A stretch of 14,998 bases of DNA, taken from positions 1 to 14,998 of the forward strand of contig JAISHZ010000380.1 of assembly GCA_031262285.1 (NCBI GenBank), given 5' to 3'. Positions within the stretch are counted from its first letter, which is position 1. Each line of letters opens with the position of its first letter. Below are positions 6,588-13,889 of this stretch, piece by piece. The DNA is from Lachnospiraceae bacterium. Lineage in GTDB: Bacteria; Bacillota_A; Clostridia; Lachnospirales; Lachnospiraceae. A program made the position numbers and the translations under genes. The notes under the pieces were generated by a model that saw nothing but the letters and a program-made list of their open reading frames with translations, searched no databases and had not been told where the DNA came from.

Positions 6588-7313
6588 ATGAATTGGAGAG
6601 ATTTTTATAAAAGATTCAAGAAAACATTAATTCAAATAGGTATCGCTACGCTTTTGCTAGGTCTTTTAACATTCTTTACTATAATAACCCTAAAAATTCG
6701 TGAAATGAAACAAGTTGAATATTATGGACAACCGAGTACAATCATCAATGAACGAGTTCGTGAATCCATGCCTAATATTTTGTTAACTGCTACTATCAAT
6801 AGTTTGATAACAATGGTTTCTGTGTGTGCAATCATGCTATTTCTGGAACTCTTCATAGAATATGGTGTAAAGCCATTTCGTAAATCAAAATATCCTGCAA
6901 CGAAAAAGACCACTCAGAGCCATTCCTCAACATACGATGATACAAAAAATAAAGGAATACATAAAGACATAAAAGAAACTTATACAAAATATAGAAAAAC
7001 GATTCTAAGAGGATCTATTAGCGCATTTATTTTTGGGTTCGGTTTCGCTTTGCGGTATGCGCTTACAAACATAAAGCTTTTAAGAAGCATGGAATATATT
7101 TCTGATTCAATAGCTTTAAAAGAGCAATTGGTGCTATCGCACGAATCTACGATAGGTATCATCTTGACAGCTATCCCCATAGGTTTACTCATTTCAGTAG
7201 GATTATTTGTGCTAAACATAACCGTCAGCTTTAGAAGAGAATACAATATCTATGTTTTTTATGAAATAAAACAATATTTGAAAGGAAAAAGGCATCAAAA
7301 AGACACAGAATAA
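6588..7313 (+). CDS. Unknown four-helix membrane protein with internal duplication
   Basis: A 241-residue protein with GAGGTG about 6 bases before the ATG. I do not recognise the family. It has four hydrophobic segments at about residues 13-36, 62-90, 139-159 and 187-213. They are arranged as two hairpins joined by a polar, charged linker (about 97-132, rich in K, T, S and H). The halves resemble each other: FYKRFKKTLIQ and TYTKYRKTILR open them. Each then has a helix, an acidic stretch (IREMKQVEYY / LRSMEYISDS) and a second helix starting NILLTATI / GIILTAIP. An ancient tandem duplication is therefore likely. The tail is basic (KGKRHQK) and probably cytoplasmic. The last 14 codons recur almost exactly near 10700. 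It stands alone, converging on the YjbR gene, and no role can be inferred. Confidence 0.8.
   Translation: MNWRDFYKRFKKTLIQIGIATLLLGLLTFFTIITLKIREMKQVEYYGQPSTIINERVRESMPNILLTATINSLITMVSVCAIMLFLELFIEYGVKPFRKSKYPATKKTTQSHSSTYDDTKNKGIHKDIKETYTKYRKTILRGSISAFIFGFGFALRYALTNIKLLRSMEYISDSIALKEQLVLSHESTIGIILTAIPIGLLISVGLFVLNITVSFRREYNIYVFYEIKQYLKGKRHQKDTE
7266..7309 (+). repeat. 44-bp repeat, copy 1 (3' end of membrane protein gene)
   Basis: This copy codes IKQYLKGKRHQKDT plus two bases of the last codon. It recurs in the same orientation at 10677-10720 with a single T/C difference (CAT versus CAC, silent). Confidence 0.92.
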
Positions 7314-7318
7314 TAAAT

Positions 7319-7354
7319 GGCTGAGAAATCCTAATCGCTTTGGCTTTCTCAACC
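7319..7354. terminator. Hairpin between convergent genes
   Basis: GGCTGAGAAA pairs with TTTCTCAACC (10 bp with one G-U) around a 16-base loop. It lies six bases after the membrane protein stop and between that gene and the convergent YjbR gene. On the minus strand it is followed by ATTTATTATT, so it may stop YjbR transcripts. On the plus strand there is no U tract. Confidence 0.4.
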
Positions 7355-7404
7355 AAAAAACATGACTCAGAAAACTTAACTGTAGTTCCCTGTTGGTTTC
7401 CTCA

Positions 7405-7764
7405 TCACAATTCATGCTTCTTTCTCTTAGGCTTAATCAAATCATAGCTGCGTTCGATCATATCCTGCAAATCTTCGTCCGGTACATCACCGCCGACCAA
7501 GATGGTGTTCCAGTGTGTTTTGTTCATGTGGAATCCGGGGATAAGGTCTTTGTAGATGCTCCGTAGGAAATATGATTCGACAGGGTCACATTTGAGATTG
7601 ACGCATAGCTTATCACATCGCACGTAAATAAGCGCAAAGGTCTTCTTGTTCCCCTTGTGCCGCATAACAGCCCATTCCGAGCCATCTCTGATGTTGTCGA
7701 ATGGGTAATCTTCATATGCAGCGGGGAATGACAGGCAAAAATCAATCAATTCCAGTCGGGTCAT
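7405..7764 (-). CDS. MmcQ/YjbR family protein
   Basis: A 119-residue protein with AGGAG 8 bases before the ATG. The family pattern is clear: an N-terminal helix ending in the PAAYEDYPFD motif, the strand WAVMRHKGNKKTFALIY, then LCVNLKCDP, the GFHMNKTHWNTILV segment with its conserved H-W, and a C-terminal helix ending in a basic tail (KPKRKK). Members adopt a double-wing CyaY-like fold and are described as possible DNA-binding proteins; no specific role is established. It is complete and of usual length. It is separated from the next minus-strand gene by about 65 bases and may share its transcript. Confidence 0.9.
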   Translation of the reverse strand: MTRLELIDFCLSFPAAYEDYPFDNIRDGSEWAVMRHKGNKKTFALIYVRCDKLCVNLKCDPVESYFLRSIYKDLIPGFHMNKTHWNTILVGGDVPDEDLQDMIERSYDLIKPKRKKHEL

Positions 7765-7829
7765 ATGGTACGCTCCTATCTATAGCCACTTCTCAATGAG
7801 TCGACACTTCCTTCCACAAAACGCAACCC

Positions 7830-9086
7830 CTATACATACTCCACCGGCAAAGCCACAACATTATCATTTAACCATAAGACATCGGAATACATACACACCA
7901 CACCCCCCGTTCCTCGTTTCTTCCCGGGAATGCGATCCAGTACATCAAATGCATTGGTCATATGCAGCTTAGGATTTGCAGACATTTTTATCTCTATAGG
8001 GTAAATCGTATCATCTTGTTCAATCAGTAAATCAATCTCCGCTTCCACATCCATCCTGCTATCACTCCCGGACTTGCGCAGCTTATCTTTCCCTCGATAA
8101 AACGTGACATACATCCGATAATCTTTCCCCGCATTCGCGTATGACTTCAATATTTCAGAAACCACATAGGTTTCAAACAATTCTCCTGCCATTGCGCCGT
8201 TCATAGCCGTCTGAGCTGTTTGGTATTTGGTTAGATAGCAGATCAAGCCGGTATATCTGAAATAGAGCTTTGGAGTTTTGATGGCTCTGGTCAAAGCGGA
8301 ATTGGAGAAAGGTTGTAATAAATAAATAATTCCCGAAGTTTCCAAGAGAGATGTCCACTCTCTCACTGTACTGACAGATATGTCGACATGCTCTGCCACC
8401 TTACTGTAATTTAATAATTGACCAGTTCTTGCTGCCATAACTGTCAAAAAACGAGTGAACTTCAATTTATCTTGTATATGCCCAAGTGCATTGATATCTC
8501 TGTCTCGGTATGTCTGTACATAAGAACTATAAAAGGTCTGGACATCCGTTTCTTTCGTCAGCAATGCCGGATAGCTACCTCTGTGAATTATTTCCCAAAT
8601 ATCCCGGCAAGGTTGAAAAAATTGCCTTTTGCTTTCAATATAAGACAGTGTGGGTAAAAAAGGCTCCCTAAAAGAATCTTGGGTCAATTCTCGATAGGAT
8701 ATGCCGGACAATTCGAATATACCGATTCTACCCGCCAAGGATTCTGAAATATTATGCATTAAGTGGTACTGCTGTGAACCCGTCAAGAATATTTTGCCAT
8801 TTTCATCAGATTTGTCACATTCCATTTTCAAGTATGGGAACAACTCTGTGATGTATTGCACTTCATCTAAGATGATAGGTGGTTTATGATTTCGGAAAAA
8901 TAATCCGGGTTCTCTCTTCGTTTCCTCTAGCAGCACAGGATCATCAAAGGTGACGTATTGTATATCTTCATATAAATGTTTTAATATTGTAGATTTACCT
9001 ACCTGTCTAGGTCCGGTCACCAAGATTGCTTTGAACCCTTTGGCATTTCTTACGATTGTATCCTCTATTGCTCTTGCTAAATACAT
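7830..9086 (-). CDS. AAA_14 ATPase with C-terminal DUF4143 domain
   Basis: A 418-residue protein of normal length. GGAGG lies 7 bases before the ATG. Walker A is GPRQVGKS (residues 25-32), Walker B is PIILDEVQ (70-77), the sensor is LTGSQQ (101-106), followed by SLAGRIGIFEL. The middle has a helix-turn-helix-like stretch (YSKVAEHVDISVSTVREWTS), usual for this family. The C-terminal DUF4143 part carries EAEIDLLIE ... YPIEIK, a pattern like the PD-(D/E)XK nuclease fold (acidic pair, then E-x-K). The family is widespread in mobile and accessory DNA of bacteria and archaea, and its biological role is unsettled. All key residues are intact. It has its own upstream region with a possible promoter. 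Confidence 0.93.
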   Translation of the reverse strand: MYLARAIEDTIVRNAKGFKAILVTGPRQVGKSTILKHLYEDIQYVTFDDPVLLEETKREPGLFFRNHKPPIILDEVQYITELFPYLKMECDKSDENGKIFLTGSQQYHLMHNISESLAGRIGIFELSGISYRELTQDSFREPFLPTLSYIESKRQFFQPCRDIWEIIHRGSYPALLTKETDVQTFYSSYVQTYRDRDINALGHIQDKLKFTRFLTVMAARTGQLLNYSKVAEHVDISVSTVREWTSLLETSGIIYLLQPFSNSALTRAIKTPKLYFRYTGLICYLTKYQTAQTAMNGAMAGELFETYVVSEILKSYANAGKDYRMYVTFYRGKDKLRKSGSDSRMDVEAEIDLLIEQDDTIYPIEIKMSANPKLHMTNAFDVLDRIPGKKRGTGGVVCMYSDVLWLNDNVVALPVEYV

Positions 9087-9156
9087 TCCGGTACCTCCCT
9101 ATCATCAACAAATGCTGCAAAACGAAAGAATCGCCATGCGACTAATTTGCGTTGTC

Positions 9157-9185
9157 ATCGTAACATAGACGTTGCTGTTTATCAA
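9157..9185 (-). promoter_or_regulatory. Possible promoter of the AAA_14 ATPase gene
   Basis: Minus strand TTGATA, a 17-base spacer, and TACGAT, about 70 bases before the ATG. The -10 box matches consensus in only four positions, so this is tentative. Confidence 0.35.
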
Positions 9186-9528
9186 GTTTTCTCTTTATCT
9201 GCATAGAAGAATTCTAAAAAATCACACGTCAAAAACAAGGGATTTCAAATTATCACTGTCCAATGGATAGTGTAATTCAAAAACTTGATGTCTATTTCCT
9301 TGGGAATATTATAGTTGTCAAAGGTAGAAATGAAGTATAGAATTTGTTCCAGAATTGTCGCAGTAAACTTCACAATAGAATTATCTGGCAAAGTTTTTAG
9401 ACACGTGATAAGATGGAAGAAGAAAGACTAGGAGAAAGAATAGAGCGCCGTTAATCGCTACATCGCCAACTAAAAAGCAATATCACATATTCAGATAGAT
9501 GAAAACAGGATATAATAAGGATGACAAC
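9186..9528. other. Gene-free stretch with a palindrome, possible remnant
   Basis: About 340 bases with no credible gene on either strand. A 19-base near-palindrome lies at 9254-9272. A short frame starting ATGGAAGAAGAAAGACTAGG (near 9413) stops after 13 codons. The base mix is gene-like in places, which would suit a decayed coding region, but I recognise nothing in it. Confidence 0.4.
9248..9277. promoter_or_regulatory. Near-perfect palindrome, operator-like
   Basis: The core CACTGTCCA-A-TGGATAGTG has one G-T exception in nine pairs. Outside it AATTA pairs with TAATT if one base is bulged. No U tract follows on either strand, so it is not an ordinary terminator. It lies between two divergent genes, fitting a regulator site. 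Confidence 0.4.
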
Positions 9529-9822
9529 ATGATTTTAGATAAAATCAAGGAATTCTGTATTGAACGGAGACTTAAATGGTCATCACATGCAGCTTCTCGT
9601 ATGCAAGAACGAAGGATAAGCCGTGTAGATGTCATTCACTGTTTAAATAATGGAGAAATCATCGAAGATTATCCTGCGGATTATCCCCACCCTAGTTGCT
9701 TGGTGTTTGGATATACGATGCAAGCGGATATGAAAACAAGAAAAGAGTGCTATTATGTGTTTATATTGCAGAGAAGAAACCATGCTTCAGACTACAACAA
9801 CCCATGTAGTTACTTTAGATGA
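9529..9822 (+). CDS. DUF4258 protein, apparently internally deleted toxin-type partner
   Basis: 97 residues from the ATG at 9529, chosen because AAGGA lies 12 to 8 bases before it; the ATG at 9499 has no site. The N-terminal half is good DUF4258: WSSHAASRMQERRISRVDVI, then NGEIIEDYPADYPHPSCLVF and GYTMQ. The family then normally has two to three strands (a VVV segment and an IIT-Y segment) before a W-x-x-DMKTRK end. Here GYTMQ runs straight into ADMKTRKE, so roughly 30 core residues seem missing. After that, translation continues 25 residues through the start of the next gene in another frame (ECYYVFILQRRNHASDYNNP). I infer an in-frame deletion, perhaps with loss of the original stop. DUF4258 genes commonly sit before YgiT-type zinc-finger genes as toxin-antitoxin-like pairs; this copy is probably inactive. 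Confidence 0.75.
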   Translation: MILDKIKEFCIERRLKWSSHAASRMQERRISRVDVIHCLNNGEIIEDYPADYPHPSCLVFGYTMQADMKTRKECYYVFILQRRNHASDYNNPCSYFR

Positions 9823-9985
9823 TTGTGTCATTGTAATTAAAAATGTTCCTTGTGAAGAATGTGTACAATGCGGTGAAAAATATTATAGTGATGAAGTAAT
9901 GGAACAATTAGATGTGATCGTATCCAAAGCAAAAGATCTAGCAAGCGAAGTTTTTGTAACAAATTACAATAATAGAGTGGCTTGA
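9755..9985 (+). CDS. YgiT-type zinc-finger protein (MqsA-like antitoxin)
   Basis: 76 residues, the usual size. It begins MCLYCREETM, so the first zinc-binding CxxC is right at the start. The second comes at CEECVQCGEKYYSDEVMEQL (C36/C39 as ligands, C33 in addition). This is the standard YgiT-type zinc finger, related to the N-terminal domain of MqsA; no C-terminal helix-turn-helix is present. It overlaps the preceding DUF4258 frame by 68 bases, more than such pairs usually do, because the upstream frame reads through. No clear Shine-Dalgarno site lies before the ATG, so translation probably depends on coupling to the DUF4258 gene. In intact systems it would be the antitoxin; here it seems to have outlived its toxin. 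Confidence 0.87.
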   Translation: MCLYCREETMLQTTTTHVVTLDDCVIVIKNVPCEECVQCGEKYYSDEVMEQLDVIVSKAKDLASEVFVTNYNNRVA

Positions 9986-10040
9986 TGTTTGAAAGATATT
10001 TTATATATAACAAGAAAAGAACCCTTTTTTATCTTTTTCT

Positions 10041-10070
10041 CTTCACCAAATGGGTGAAAGCAACATTTTT
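10041..10070 (+). terminator. Weak hairpin with U tract after the YgiT gene
   Basis: TTCACC pairs with GGTGAA around a 5-base loop, followed shortly by ATTTTT. The stem has only six pairs. Its position, about 60 bases after the gene, suits a terminator. Confidence 0.3.
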
Positions 10071-10201
10071 CAAATATCTAGCATTAGTGCTGTTTCAAGC
10101 GATTTTACTATATCGCGGTGAATAATTTAGGCTAACTGGAATGTTTCAATCGGATCCGTGATAATGCTGTGGAGCGACACCATTTCTTTGGGGGTTATAA
10201 G

Positions 10202-10438
10202 ATGAATAGCCAACATGAACTTACGAAAGAAGAATCTTTCTTTGCTGTGTTCTGTATTGAAAGCCTTGCCGATGCTCTTAATACATCTGGTGATGAGGTT
10301 TATAAACTGCTCACCGTTGATAGTTCGATTCTCGACGACTACATCATTCCGTGCTTCGAACCATTGCATACCCAGGGCAAAGAGTATATCGTCCAAGAGT
10401 TGATCGAAGTTATGCGGGAAAGAAAGGTGCTGAAATGA
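10202..10438 (+). CDS. DUF3791 family protein (toxin-antitoxin-associated)
   Basis: 78 residues from the ATG at 10202. A G-rich site (GGGGGT) lies about 7 bases upstream, whereas the longer GTG reading has none. The pattern LTKEESFFAVFCIESLADAL, then EVYKLLTV and IIPCFEPLHTQGKEYIVQEL, is the whole DUF3791 domain, including its hallmark LHTQGKEYIV. It ends ATGA-overlapping the next gene, so the two are translationally coupled. In related bacteria DUF3791 genes usually sit beside DUF3990 genes (predicted ADP-ribosyltransferase-like toxins) and a small coupled protein. I find no DUF3990 gene here, on either side. The protein is complete; its exact role is not established. Confidence 0.85.
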   Translation: MNSQHELTKEESFFAVFCIESLADALNTSGDEVYKLLTVDSSILDDYIIPCFEPLHTQGKEYIVQELIEVMRERKVLK

Positions 10439-10644
10439 TTGCCAACCGCTCCATCTTGAACCATAAATTCGAGACCGTTATTGAAGCAATCGCTCTCGAA
10501 CAGAAGATCCCTCTGCGAATGGCTATAGAGGAACTTTACAGGTCTCAGACCTACAAGGAAATCCGAGAGGGTATCTCGGATATGCACTGTCGTAGCGACA
10601 AGTATCTTGCCGAAGAAATCCGCAGGGAAGTGTGTCATAAATGA
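10435..10644 (+). CDS. Small coupled partner of the DUF3791 protein
   Basis: 69 residues starting at the ATG that overlaps the DUF3791 stop codon (ATGA). AAAGG lies about 7 bases before it, so the longer frame is not needed. The sequence is helical and charged, with HKFETVIEAIALEQKIPLRM, then AIEELYRSQTYKEIREGISD and a C-terminal YLAEEIRREV helix. Proteins of this type (a Y-S-TY-E-GISDMHCRSD-YLAEE tail) occur with DUF3791/DUF3990 loci; I know of no named family for it. It has no membrane segment and no cysteine pair. The gene stop overlaps the start of a 30-codon chimeric frame. Confidence 0.75.
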   Translation: MIANRSILNHKFETVIEAIALEQKIPLRMAIEELYRSQTYKEIREGISDMHCRSDKYLAEEIRREVCHK

Positions 10645-10733
10645 AGCTCAAAAAACGTACTTGTGACACTCAAACCATAAAACAATATTTGAAAGGAAAA
10701 AGGCACCAAAAAGACACAGACTACCGGTACTAA
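10641..10733 (+). other. 30-codon chimeric frame carrying the duplicated gene end
   Basis: An ATG overlapping the stop of the 69-residue gene (ATGA) opens MKLKKRTCDTQT, then continues in frame into IKQYLKGKRHQKDT, the tail of the membrane protein at 6588-7313, and ends DYRY. It has no ribosome site of its own and its end overlaps that of hsdR. More likely a by-product of rearrangement than a gene, but coupled translation is possible. Confidence 0.35.
10677..10720 (+). repeat. 44-bp repeat, copy 2
   Basis: Matches 7266-7309 in 43 of 44 bases, same strand. The identity stops sharply on both sides, one base before the original stop codon on the right. Confidence 0.92.
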
Positions 10734-13700
10734 GATATATCAAAATTCTCTTCCAGTAAAAAACGGCGTAGAAGCTCATCGATTTTGATGTTCAACTTTG
10801 GCGGCGGAAGTTTTGTGCCGTTTTGTTTTTCGAAGAAACTACTTGCCTTTGCTTTGTCAACGGTTGCGCGTAGTTTCTCAAAGCGTCCATATTCATTGAT
10901 ATTGGCTTCTGTTACTTTCAAAACCATCATTTCGCGTAAAAGTGCTTCATTTAGACCCAAAGCTACTGAAATGCGATCAATCCGATCTTCCTGCGCTTTC
11001 ACTTTGTACTCTGTGATGTTGTCTCGTAAACTATACCCTTCGAACAAGGATGCTTCCCCACTCTGAATATCATGTAAGAATATATTTGCGTATTTCTGAT
11101 CTTCCTGTGTGAGCGAGGCGAAAGATTTGTGCAGGTCGTCGAGCGCTTCCTTTATCAGTTTCGGAGATGGTTTGGGATTGAGGTTCATCAGCTTCATATA
11201 TTTTTCGAAGCGCGAATTCATATAATCGGCATCAATACGGGCGGTATCCATTTGGATGAGATAGCCGTCGATCTCAAAAGCAACGCTTTCTTTGCTATTT
11301 TCATTAGGACTTTGCGAGAATAATTCCTTATAACGCTGAAGTAATATGTTGTAAGTTGTTTCTTCAAAGTCGATTTTGACAGATTCTTTTTTGGCTCCGG
11401 GCTTCTCTTGGATTTCAAAAATCTCTTTTCCCCACTGAAATCCTTGAATCTTGGCGGCTTCCATGTGGTCGTTCAAGGATTTGAAAAGTTTGGCAAACAT
11501 CGCACAAGCCGTCTGATCATCGGGGTTTTTCTTGAAATCTTTGACTCCGGCATTTTGAAACAGCTTCTCGATATCATGATAGAACATATTCATAGCATCT
11601 AAGTTTTCTTTGAGTCGCTGCACAAACAGACCAATTGGCTTGTCGCCGGAATAAAGTTTCACGGCTTCTTCGATGTTTTTTCTCATGGTATGCGGTTTAC
11701 GGTAATAGCGTATGGTTCCAAATGGTTTGTCGGGTCCAAATAGTCGATTGGTACGCGAAAATGCTTGGATGATGTCATGATACTCTAACAATTTGTCCAA
11801 ATAAAGTGTATTTACCCATTTGGAATCAAAGCCTGTTAGCATTTGATCAACCACAATCAAAAGATCAAGTTGCTTCTCCGCTTCAACTTCAATGCGCTGA
11901 TACGGTGCTTTGTGCGACAGACGAGCTGCAAGATCCTTCTTAAACTTCGCATGAGCGCCAAAATCAAAAGTTTGTCCATAGCGTTTATTATAGTCTTCCA
12001 TGATCTCGACCAAACCACTCTGCTTCGTTGCGCTCGTCGTGCCATCTCCATTGTCTATGTTGGGGTCAAATAGTGCCGTAATTTTCAAATCCGGTTTCTG
12101 CTCCTTGATGAGCCGATAGTATGTAATGGCTTCGGGGATACTGCTCGTCGCAAAAATAGCATGGAATTTGCCATCGCGGGAAAGGGTAAGCCAATTTTCA
12201 CAGATATCCTTGACTACCATGAAATGATGTTCGTCACGTTTGTACTGTGCCGTCTGCAGGTAATCTTCTATGCCTTTTTGATACTTCCCAAGTTTGTCAA
12301 TACTACCAACCATTCCGACTTTTGATTTATCCATGAATCTATAATACACGGCTTTCTTCGCAGGGTCAGCAATCGCTGCGGCTACGCTATCTGCTTTCGC
12401 TTCTTGCAGCGCGACAACCTTACGAAGGTCTGCATCCCTGTAGGTACATACTTGGTATGGATCGAAGCCAAGGACATTCTTATCTCGTATCCCATCCGCG
12501 ATACTGTAGCGATGGAGTTCATTTCCAAATACCGTGGTGGTCGTGTTCCCTTTGATTTGATTTTCGTCGTGAATGGGTGTACCGGTAAAACCGAAGAAGA
12601 TGGCACTGGGAAAGGTTTTCTTGACCGTGATCAGCATATCGCCGAAAGTGGAGCGGTGGCACTCATCCACGATAAATACGATGCGTTTCTTAGCCATTTT
12701 TTGAAAATCTGCCGCGTTCAATTCTCCTTCTTCTTTGATCCTACTCATTTTTTGAATGGAAGTGACGATCAAAGTATCCGAATCTAGGTCACTCGTGAGT
12801 CTAGCTCTCAAGACTTGCGTATCTTCTGTTTGTTGAACGACATCTCCTTCGTCTGCAAACCCTCGATATTCTTTGAGCGATTGCGTTCCCAGTTCGATTC
12901 GATCCATCAAGAACACGACTTTATCCGCGTCTTTCGAATTGGCGATCAATTGCGCAGACTTAAAGCTCGTCATCGTCTTGCCGGAACCTGTGGTGTGCCA
13001 GATATAACCGCCTAGCTGGTTATGCTCCTGCCATTTGGTCTTGGTCACTTGGTCAGAAATACGGCTTGCCGCATAGTATTGGTAGCTACGCATGACTTTC
13101 AAAATGCCATCTGTATCATCCGGCACTGTATAGAAGCCGATCATTTGATGTGCCATTGGGATGGAAAGCAAGGTTGAGGCGATATCTTTCCAATCGTTCA
13201 TTGGCTCGTTGTCGAAATTCGCCCAATGGAAGTAAAAGTCCTGGTTGAATTTGCCTTCCGGACCCGGATTCGCAAAATACAAGGTTTCATTCGGTTCCAT
13301 TGCCACAAAAATTTGCACGAGAGCAAATAAGCCTCTAAAGATCCCTTCGCGGGAATACTTTTCTATCTGGTGCGCCGCTTGGCTGACGGGAATCCCGCTC
13401 TTTTTGAGTTCAATATGAAAAACCGGCATCCCATTAATGAGCAGCATGATATCGCCGCGCCGGTCATTGAAAATGCCATGTGTAGGGAATTTCGGTTGCT
13501 GAACGATTTGATACCGACTTTGTCCTGCTGCTATTTCTTGGCGATCATAGATTTTAAGGGAGATTTCCTTGCCAAGGTGAAGGATATCATCGGGGTTGTC
13601 GCGTTTCACAGATACTGTCTTGCCATTGATGAAACCGTTGAGTTTGAGAGGTGTTCTGAGCGTGCGGATTTGCTCAATGATCTGTTCCATCTCGCCGGAA

Positions 13701-13876
13701 GTGAGTGGCTGATTATTCAAACGATCGATTTCGCGATTATTGTCAAATAGAATCGCTGCCCAATTTTTCAGTAAATCCTGCTCGCTTGGGTTTTTGATGA
13801 CACTCCGTTCCCAACCCTTTTCGAAAAGAAGGGTGATGAGCGAATTTTCAAAATCTGCTTCTTTTTGAAAGGTCAT
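10730..13876 (-). CDS. hsdR: Type I restriction enzyme, R subunit (HsdR)
   Basis: A complete subunit of 1048 residues, usual for the family. AGGAGG lies 9 bases before the ATG. The N-terminal nuclease domain shows GD at 141-142 and ELKK at 156-159, the PD-(D/E)XK core. The helicase motor follows: TTGSGKT (295-301), DECH (404-407), TGTP (431-434) and the arginine motif AFSRTNRLFG (near 705). A long helical C-terminal region completes it. HsdR is the DNA translocase and nuclease of the type I complex, working with HsdM and HsdS: it pulls DNA from an unmodified target and cuts at a distance. No frameshift or stop is seen, so it should be functional. It follows hsdS by 13 bases in one operon. Confidence 0.97.
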   Translation of the reverse strand: MTFQKEADFENSLITLLFEKGWERSVIKNPSEQDLLKNWAAILFDNNREIDRLNNQPLTSGEMEQIIEQIRTLRTPLKLNGFINGKTVSVKRDNPDDILHLGKEISLKIYDRQEIAAGQSRYQIVQQPKFPTHGIFNDRRGDIMLLINGMPVFHIELKKSGIPVSQAAHQIEKYSREGIFRGLFALVQIFVAMEPNETLYFANPGPEGKFNQDFYFHWANFDNEPMNDWKDIASTLLSIPMAHQMIGFYTVPDDTDGILKVMRSYQYYAASRISDQVTKTKWQEHNQLGGYIWHTTGSGKTMTSFKSAQLIANSKDADKVVFLMDRIELGTQSLKEYRGFADEGDVVQQTEDTQVLRARLTSDLDSDTLIVTSIQKMSRIKEEGELNAADFQKMAKKRIVFIVDECHRSTFGDMLITVKKTFPSAIFFGFTGTPIHDENQIKGNTTTTVFGNELHRYSIADGIRDKNVLGFDPYQVCTYRDADLRKVVALQEAKADSVAAAIADPAKKAVYYRFMDKSKVGMVGSIDKLGKYQKGIEDYLQTAQYKRDEHHFMVVKDICENWLTLSRDGKFHAIFATSSIPEAITYYRLIKEQKPDLKITALFDPNIDNGDGTTSATKQSGLVEIMEDYNKRYGQTFDFGAHAKFKKDLAARLSHKAPYQRIEVEAEKQLDLLIVVDQMLTGFDSKWVNTLYLDKLLEYHDIIQAFSRTNRLFGPDKPFGTIRYYRKPHTMRKNIEEAVKLYSGDKPIGLFVQRLKENLDAMNMFYHDIEKLFQNAGVKDFKKNPDDQTACAMFAKLFKSLNDHMEAAKIQGFQWGKEIFEIQEKPGAKKESVKIDFEETTYNILLQRYKELFSQSPNENSKESVAFEIDGYLIQMDTARIDADYMNSRFEKYMKLMNLNPKPSPKLIKEALDDLHKSFASLTQEDQKYANIFLHDIQSGEASLFEGYSLRDNITEYKVKAQEDRIDRISVALGLNEALLREMMVLKVTEANINEYGRFEKLRATVDKAKASSFFEKQNGTKLPPPKLNIKIDELLRRFLLEENFDIS

Positions 13877-13889
13877 GGGTGGGTTCCTC

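Noticed and set aside
9186..9528. Decayed insertion sequence between the AAA_14 and DUF4258 genes
   Set aside because: Some stretches look gene-like and the TTTTTAGACAC string recalls insertion sequence ends, but no transposase motif or paired ends could be found.
10050..10201. Remnant of a DUF3990 toxin gene upstream of the DUF3791 gene
   Set aside because: I read all three plus frames; the open pieces are about 20 codons or less and none shows a recognisable DUF3990 motif.
10127..10396. 89-codon minus-strand frame opposite the DUF3791 gene
   Set aside because: The plus-strand frame matches a known domain end to end with a coupled partner; the minus-strand frame has no such support.
12404..12787. 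127-codon plus-strand frame inside hsdR
   Set aside because: Shadow of the hsdR helicase region on the opposite strand; no ribosome site and no family resemblance. The same holds for other plus-strand frames across hsdR and the ABC genes.
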